From Paenibacillus sp. FSL R7-0337 (GTDB lineage: Bacteria > Bacillota > Bacilli > Paenibacillales > Paenibacillaceae): a DNA stretch of 64,000 nt. The notes below the pieces were generated by a model that saw nothing but the letters and a program-made list of their open reading frames with translations, had not been told where the DNA came from and made no database searches. Below are positions 59,379 through 64,000 of the stretch, one piece after another. The stretch spans positions 2,790,001 through 2,854,000 of the forward strand of contig NZ_CP150218.1 in NCBI RefSeq assembly GCF_037969875.1. The letters are read 5' to 3'. The position numbers and the translations under genes are program-made. How positions within the stretch are numbered: the first letter of the stretch is position 1; every line of letters begins with the position of its first letter.

Positions 59379-59777
59379 AATTACAACCTCCTTAGAATTC
59401 ACTGTATTGGAATCAAGCAGCCTTCTGGCTGTGTGTAATGAAATCAAAGCCTTGCGCGGGAAAAGAATGAGTATGATGTATATCATTTTCATTGGCTCTT
59501 GAAATCAGTATACTCCACTATTCTTCTGCCCTCAAGTCGCAAACTCTCCGCTGATATGCAATTTATACCGGAAGTCCTACGGTTTCTGGCGGTTGCTCCC
59601 CCTCAAGTAGAGGTTTATAATAAGAAAAGCGATAACCAAGAGTATTTTCAAAAAAATTCGAAAAATTGTCACGGGGGTTGCAGTTAACCTCTATTTATTA
59701 TGCCGGCTGTTGCCGGATATTCTCAGGTACACGATTATGCGATGCAACCGCCTCGCCAACCTTCAGGAGGAACTTAT

Positions 59778-60884
59778 ATGTCTACCCTAATTACACCCCA
59801 CACGGATGCCCGGATGGCGAACATCATTGAGAAGGTTCGCGGCGGAGAACGATTGAATTTGGAAGATGGCGTTTATTTATATGAGAGTAACGATCTCTTA
59901 ACGATCGGACAGCTGGCCAATGAGGTCAATCTGCGAAAGAACGGGAATAAAGTCTATTTTATCGAGAACATGAGTCTATATTTCACCAATGTCTGCGAAT
60001 CCCGGTGTGCCTTCTGTAATTTCCGCAAGGATGAAGGCGAAGAAGGAGCTTATACCCTATCCGGCCAGGAGATGGTGGAGTATGTGCAGCAGCATATTCA
60101 TCCCGGCGTGCGCGAGTTCCATATTGTAGGCGGCCATAATGATAATGTGCCCTTCCAGTACTACGTTGATTCGCTGCGGGCCCTGAACGAGCATTTCCCC
60201 GAGGTGACTCTCAAGGCCTATACAGCGGCAGAGATCGACTTCTTCACCCGCATCAGCGGACTCAGTATCCGTGAGGTGCTGGAGCAGCTGCGCGCTGCCG
60301 GACTGAAGACCCTTACCGGAGGAGGGGCAGAGATTCTGTCTGACCAGTACCGCAAAAAAATGCGCGTTGATAAAGCCAATGTCGAGGAATATCTTGAGGT
60401 GCACCGCACCGCCCATCACCTTGGCATGAAGACCCATACCACGATGCTGTACGGGTCGATTGAGTCCCGTGAGGACCGCATCCGCCATATGCTGCAAATT
60501 CGTGACCTGCAGGACGAGACCGGCGGATTCATGGTATTCATTCCGTTGTCCATGCAACCCAAGAATAAGAATGCGGGCATCATGCGCCGCAACTCCGCGA
60601 ATGAGGATCTCAAGACCATTGCGGTCAGCCGTCTGATGCTCGATAACTTCGACCACATCAAGGCTTACTTCATTAATATCGGGGCCCAGTTGACCCAGGT
60701 TGCCCTGAACTTCGGCGCTTCCGATGTGCACGGAACGATCCTGAAGGAACGAATCAGCCATGCTGCCGGCGCGCTGACACCGGAAGGGCTGACCCGCGAT
60801 GAGCTGATCTGGCTCGTGAAGGGTGCGGGACGGATTCCTGTAGAACGGGATACCTTCTACAACGAGATCAAGGTATACGAATAA
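59778..60884 (+). CDS. mqnE: Aminofutalosine synthase MqnE (radical SAM)
   Basis: A 368-residue radical SAM enzyme of the futalosine route to menaquinone. CAGGAGG 7 bases before ATG 59778 selects this start over the longer frame from 59700. The cluster motif is CESRCAFCNF (Cys-x3-Cys-x2-Cys, about residues 74-83). Later segments are HIVGGHNDNVPFQYYVDSLR, TLTGGGAEILSDQYRKKM and HTTMLYGSIESREDRI, then FINIGAQLTQVALNFGASDV. It joins SAM-derived adenosyl radical to the chorismate-derived enolpyruvyl benzoate to give aminofutalosine. No other mqn gene is in the window. Confidence 0.92.
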   Translation: MSTLITPHTDARMANIIEKVRGGERLNLEDGVYLYESNDLLTIGQLANEVNLRKNGNKVYFIENMSLYFTNVCESRCAFCNFRKDEGEEGAYTLSGQEMVEYVQQHIHPGVREFHIVGGHNDNVPFQYYVDSLRALNEHFPEVTLKAYTAAEIDFFTRISGLSIREVLEQLRAAGLKTLTGGGAEILSDQYRKKMRVDKANVEEYLEVHRTAHHLGMKTHTTMLYGSIESREDRIRHMLQIRDLQDETGGFMVFIPLSMQPKNKNAGIMRRNSANEDLKTIAVSRLMLDNFDHIKAYFINIGAQLTQVALNFGASDVHGTILKERISHAAGALTPEGLTRDELIWLVKGAGRIPVERDTFYNEIKVYE

Positions 60885-60962
60885 GAACAGAACAAGCTTA
60901 CCTCAGCCAGTGAACGCAGAACGGCCTTGTCCATTACGTACCCGAAAGGAAGATCAGTTCGC

Positions 60963-62024
60963 ATGAGAACCTTACTTGTCCTGGGCGGCGGCTACGGCGG
61001 TCTTGCCCTCATTCAGCAGCTGCTGGATCATCATCTCCCTTCTGATGTGGAAATCATTCTGGTGGACCGGATGCCGTATCAGGGGATCAAGACCGAATAT
61101 TATGCACTGGCCGCAGGCACCGTCACCGATTACCATCTGCGGATTCAATTCCCGGTACACCCCCGCCTGACCGTTCGTTACGGGCAGGTGGGTTCCATTG
61201 ATCTGGAGAGCAAGCTGGTCCTGCTCGATTCCGGGGAGCCGATAGCCTATGATATCCTGGCGATTGCCCTGGGCTGTACGGATAATTACCATAACATTCC
61301 TGGAGCTGAGGAATACACCTGCAGTATTCAGAGCTTCGCCGGAACCCGCGAAACTTACCGCAGGCTGAACGATGTGAAGCCTTATGGAACCGTCAACATT
61401 GTCGGCGGGGGACTAAGCGGCGTAGAGATTGCTTCGGAGCTGCGGGAGAGCCGGCCAGATCTGAATATCTCGCTGATGGACCGGGGAGATCGTATTCTGT
61501 CTTCTTTTCCGGCTAAGCTGTCCAGGTATGTCGAGGAATGGTTCAGTGAGCATCAGGTGGAGACGATCGGCGGGGTGTCGGTCTCTCATGTCGAAAAGGA
61601 TGCCATCTTCAATGGCACCCAGGCTATTCCGGCGGATGTGACGGTATGGACTGCCGGTATTCAGCCGGTGAAGGTCGTGCAGCAGCTTGAGCTTCCGAAG
61701 GACCGCGGAGGCAGGCTCATTGTCGGGGAATATTACAATATCGCTGAATATCCGGAGGTCTATGTGATCGGGGATTGTGCCAGCCTGCCCTTCGCCCCCA
61801 GTGCACAGGCGGCGGGTGCCCAGGGCGAGCAGGTGGGCCAGATTATTCAGGCGCTATGGCGGGGAGAAACCCCGAAGCTGCATAAGATTAAGCTGAAGGG
61901 AACCCTCGGTTCACTCGGCAAAAATGCCGGCTTCGGCCTGATGGGCCGCCGCTCTGTCATGGGCCGGGTTCCGCGCCTGCTGAAGAGCGGCGTGCTGTGG
62001 ATGTCTAAACGCCATTTCGGCTGA
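60963..62024 (+). CDS. yutJ: NADH dehydrogenase-like flavoprotein (YutJ type)
   Basis: A 353-residue pyridine nucleotide-disulfide oxidoreductase of the NDH-2 superfamily. The start at ATG 60963 puts the FAD motif TLLVLGGGYGGLALIQQL at the very N terminus, although the ribosome site (AAAGGAAG, about 12 bases) is only fair. The NADH motif is VNIVGGGLSGVEIASELRES, and the second FAD motif is VYVIGDCASLPFAPSAQAAG. It is shorter than YumB and lacks the extended quinone/membrane tail, ending LLKSGVLWMSKRHFG. The gene order with YuzB and YutI is as in Bacillus. Physiological role unclear. Confidence 0.85.
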   Translation: MRTLLVLGGGYGGLALIQQLLDHHLPSDVEIILVDRMPYQGIKTEYYALAAGTVTDYHLRIQFPVHPRLTVRYGQVGSIDLESKLVLLDSGEPIAYDILAIALGCTDNYHNIPGAEEYTCSIQSFAGTRETYRRLNDVKPYGTVNIVGGGLSGVEIASELRESRPDLNISLMDRGDRILSSFPAKLSRYVEEWFSEHQVETIGGVSVSHVEKDAIFNGTQAIPADVTVWTAGIQPVKVVQQLELPKDRGGRLIVGEYYNIAEYPEVYVIGDCASLPFAPSAQAAGAQGEQVGQIIQALWRGETPKLHKIKLKGTLGSLGKNAGFGLMGRRSVMGRVPRLLKSGVLWMSKRHFG

Positions 62025-62050
62025 TGAAACCCGGCTTGAACCCAGGCGGT

Positions 62051-62305
62051 TTAGTCAATCTCCAGGTTGTCCCAGGCTTCTGCCTCTCGTATAGCGGCTT
62101 CTATGGCCTCTTCCAGAGCAGCAGGGGAATCAGCCTCAATGATCTCCCCGTCAACCATGGCGAACGGCTGGAGATAACACTCTCCGCAGTTGTTCAGACA
62201 GCCGTACTCCACTACATCATATTCAGGGTTTTGTTCCAGCTTAAGCTTGAGCGGTTCAGTGCCGTGGCCGATGTTGCTGGCACAGAATTCTATAATTGGT
62301 CTCAT
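62051..62305 (-). CDS. yuzB: YuzB-family protein (DUF1450)
   Basis: An 84-residue protein with the family N terminus MRPIIEFCASNIGHGTEPLK and the Cys-rich stretch GCLNNCGECYLQPFAMVDG. The cysteines at C8 and in CxxxCxxC recall thioredoxin-like [2Fe-2S] ferredoxins, but the family function is unknown. It converges with yutJ and diverges from the NifU-like gene. Confidence 0.85.
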   Translation of the reverse strand: MRPIIEFCASNIGHGTEPLKLKLEQNPEYDVVEYGCLNNCGECYLQPFAMVDGEIIEADSPAALEEAIEAAIREAEAWDNLEID

Positions 62306-62387
62306 GATGATCTCCCTATTCTGCCTTAACCATTTTATTTTTTAACTTTTTGTACTATAATAAACATACGAAAGGAGTGATTGAGAA

Positions 62388-62636
62388 ATGAGTGAGAATG
62401 TACAAAGCGCAACCATGTACGATGAAGTACTGGAAGTCCTTGATAAACTTCGTCCGTTCCTGCAGCGCGATGGCGGTGACGTGGAACTGATTGATGTTGA
62501 AGACGGCATCGTTAAGCTGAAGCTTATGGGTGCATGCGGCAGTTGCCCAAGCTCCACGATCACGCTAAAAGCCGGGATCGAACGCGCCCTGATTGAAGAA
62601 GTAGAAGGCGTGGAAGAAGTCGTTCAGGTATTCTAA
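62388..62636 (+). CDS. NifU C-terminal-domain Fe-S scaffold (YutI/Nfu)
   Basis: An 82-residue Nfu-type protein: [20 protein letters not shown] followed by the cluster-binding CGSCPSS (CxxC) and a C-terminal helix ending [11 protein letters not shown]. Such proteins carry a [4Fe-4S] cluster between two subunits and deliver it to enzymes. AAAGGAG lies ahead of the ATG. A strong terminator follows at 62654. Confidence 0.92.
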   Translation: MSENVQSATMYDEVLEVLDKLRPFLQRDGGDVELIDVEDGIVKLKLMGACGSCPSSTITLKAGIERALIEEVEGVEEVVQVF

Positions 62637-62653
62637 TCCCGTTTCATAAACCA

Positions 62654-62690
62654 TCCCGGCCTCCGCTAAGAGGCCGGGATTTTTTTTATT
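62654..62690 (+). terminator. Terminator of the NifU-like gene
   Basis: CCCGGCCTC and GAGGCCGGG form a perfect 9-bp stem around CGCTAA, followed by ATTTTTTTTATT. Confidence 0.92.
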
Positions 62691-62732
62691 ATAGAGGATT
62701 TCGTCTGTAGGATCAACCACCTGGCTTCGCAA

Positions 62733-62787
62733 AAAAACCAGAAGCCGCTCCGCTGGCCAATTCTGGCTACCGGGCTTCTTCTGGTCT
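62733..62787 (-). terminator. Terminator of the second MetQ gene
   Basis: On the minus strand ACCAGAAGAAGCCC pairs with GGCTTCTGGT, with an inner CCAG/CTGG stem, followed by TTTTTTT. It is about 35 bases past the stop codon. Confidence 0.85.
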
Positions 62788-62820
62788 CACTAGGATTACT
62801 CAGCTTGCCTAAGCTTAAGC

Positions 62821-63669
62821 TTAGAATGCCGGAATAATCGCTCCGTCATATTGCTTATCGATGAATGCCTTCGCTTCCGGGGATGTCAGCGCTGCTGCCA
62901 GCTTCTGAATGGCATCGGAATCCTTATTGTCAGGACGGGCAACCAGCAGGTTGGCATACGGGGAGTCGCCGCCTTCAATGAACAACGCATCCTTGGTAGG
63001 AGACAGCTTAGCATCCAGTGCAAAGTTGGTGTTGATCAGCGCCAGGTCTACTTCATCCAGCTGACGGGGCAGCATGGCTGCATCCAGCTCAATGATATCC
63101 AGCTTCTTGGCGTTCTCAGTGATATCCGCTTTGGTAGAGGCAATATTGGTGTCATCCTTCAGCTTGATCAGGCCGTTCTTAGCCAGCAGAATCAATGCGC
63201 GTCCGCCGTTCGTTGCATCATTTGGAATTGCAACCTTTGCACCCTCTGCCAATTCGTCAATCGATTTGATTTTTTTGGAATAAGCGCCAAATGGCTCTAC
63301 ATGAACAGCAGTTACAGATACGAGATCTGTGCCGTTCTTGGCGTTCTGATCATCCAGGTAAGGCTTGTGCTGGAAGAAGTTCGCATCGAGCTGCTTCTCG
63401 GCAAGCTGTGTATTGGGAAGAATATAATCTGTGAATTCTTTAATTTCCAGCTTAATGCCTTGGGCTTCAAGCAGTGGGGCAATCGCTTTGAGGATTTCCG
63501 CATGCGGTACAGGAGAAGCACCAATCACCAGGGTTACCGGGTCCGCAGCAGGCTCTGTAGTCGGTTCTGTAGCAGCAGAATTCGTGGTGTTATTGGCCTT
63601 GTTGTTTCCGCAAGCGGCAAGCACCAATACCAAGGTCAGGCTGAAGAATGTAAGCAGTACTTTTTTCAT
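62821..63669 (-). CDS. metQ: MetQ methionine-binding lipoprotein (second copy)
   Basis: A 282-residue lipoprotein: signal MKKVLLTFFSLTLVLVLAAC with the lipobox Cys at 20, a Thr/Asn/Glu-rich linker, then the MetQ fold: VTLVIGASPVPHAEILKAIA, LAEKQLDANFFQHKPYLDDQ, VHVEPFGAYSKKIKSIDEL, VAIPNDATNGGRALILLAKN and ALINTNFALDA. The ASPVPHAEIL and FQHKPYLD segments are classic for methionine-binding MetQ, closer to canonical MetQ than the copy at 52450. It follows a MetI gene that runs off the window, so a separate metNIQ operon is present here. Confidence 0.93.
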   Translation of the reverse strand: MKKVLLTFFSLTLVLVLAACGNNKANNTTNSAATEPTTEPAADPVTLVIGASPVPHAEILKAIAPLLEAQGIKLEIKEFTDYILPNTQLAEKQLDANFFQHKPYLDDQNAKNGTDLVSVTAVHVEPFGAYSKKIKSIDELAEGAKVAIPNDATNGGRALILLAKNGLIKLKDDTNIASTKADITENAKKLDIIELDAAMLPRQLDEVDLALINTNFALDAKLSPTKDALFIEGGDSPYANLLVARPDNKDSDAIQKLAAALTSPEAKAFIDKQYDGAIIPAF

Positions 63670-63727
63670 CTGTAAATCCCCCTCTAATCCATATGTTTTA
63701 TTGAATAAGGCTATATGTGGACGTACC

Positions 63728-64000
63728 TTATTTCCGTGTAAAATGTCTTACCAGCCGGTCACCGGCCATTTGCAGCAGTTGGACGAGTATTACTATCAGT
63801 GCCACTGCGATAATCATAACTTCCTTCATATAACGGTAATAGCCGTAACGGATCGCCAGATCCCCCAGACCGCCGCCGCCAATAAATCCCGCCATGGCAG
63901 TATAAGAGACAAGGGTCACTAAAGTAATGGTTATTCCGGCAAGCAAGCCCGGACGAGCCTCCGGCAGCAAGACGCGCATCACGATCTGCCCGGTGGATGC
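63728..64000 (-). CDS. metI: MetI methionine permease, C-terminal part (cut by window edge)
   Basis: The last 90 residues of a MetI-type permease; the gene begins beyond the window end. Visible are the end of the EAA loop (QIVMRVLLPEARPGLL), two helices and the MetI signature AGFIGGGGLGDLAIRYGYYRYMK. It lies 58 bases upstream of the second metQ gene, with which it should form an importer together with a MetN outside the window. Confidence 0.9.
   Translation of the reverse strand, partial: ASTGQIVMRVLLPEARPGLLAGITITLVTLVSYTAMAGFIGGGGLGDLAIRYGYYRYMKEVMIIAVALIVILVQLLQMAGDRLVRHFTRK

Noticed and set aside
59440..59470. Fur box upstream of the A-type Fe-S carrier gene
   Set aside because: ATGATGTATATCAT is partly palindromic but matches the 7-1-7 Fur motif poorly.

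Overview
The window reads as chromosome of a spore-forming Gram-positive bacterium, most likely a Paenibacillus. The signs are: strong AGGAGG-type ribosome binding sites; Bacillus-type replication genes (dnaB-dnaI); the sporulation checkpoint gene sda; a YheC/D spore-coat gene; the YuiB/YumB/YumC and YutJ/YuzB/YutI clusters; HemQ haem synthesis; a membrane-bound AraC regulator beside an Lpl-type sugar transporter; and an S-layer-anchored pectate lyase. GC content is moderate, with AT-rich intergenic regions. No rRNA, tRNA or CRISPR array is visible.

Layout. 1-5.3 kb: end of a LysR regulator, a PHP phosphatase, an NfrA-type nitroreductase, a GNAT, a Tat-exported metallophosphoesterase and a DUF3891 protein. 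5.5-10.3 kb: sdhCAB with a divergent LysR gene; the shared intergenic region carries a Fur-like box and a LysR-type palindrome. 10.3-17.6 kb: a CUT1 sugar transporter (lipoprotein plus two permeases) and a membrane AraC regulator, with cre-like sites. 17.7-24.6 kb: a KtrAB potassium system, then a YtrA-type GntR regulator, ABC exporter and CPBP protease. 24.6-33.6 kb: uvrC (with an unusual insertion), trxA, a GNAT, a GH43-CBM6 arabinoxylanase, dnaI, dnaB and yuiB. 33.7-39.5 kb: hemQ, a small type I toxin-antitoxin locus, type II NADH dehydrogenase, YumC reductase, sda with DnaA boxes, and a YheC/D gene. 39.5-41.1 kb: an IS200/IS605 element with a broken tnpA, an intact tnpB and a probable omega-RNA. 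41.3-49.5 kb: a Wzy/O-antigen-ligase-like membrane protein with TPRs and a 1712-residue PL9 pectate lyase with SLH repeats. 49.7-57.9 kb: a GNAT, a DinB protein and a GntR-headed operon (M20 deacylase, MetNIQ-type importer, UroD-like protein, ProC-like reductase, VOC protein). 58-64 kb: a hypothetical gene, an A-type Fe-S carrier, mqnE, a YutJ/YuzB/YutI cluster and the start of a second MetQ/MetI system.

The least explained signal is a family of tandem repeats with an exact 51-bp period at three separate intergenic loci (about 2.43-2.66, 14.39-15.14 and 24.83-25.04 kb). Each unit is centred on a small palindrome. The core sequence differs between types, yet at two loci the type changes without any shift of the 51-bp register. 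Other notable items are the toxin-antitoxin locus at 34.63-34.93 kb, the DnaA-box cluster over the sda promoter, a structured intergenic element near 33.1 kb and the GntR-M20-MetNIQ-UroD operon.

Starts were moved from the longest open frame wherever a ribosome binding site clearly favoured an internal codon; this is stated per gene. All functional calls come from reading the sequence and recalling family features; no database search was run.
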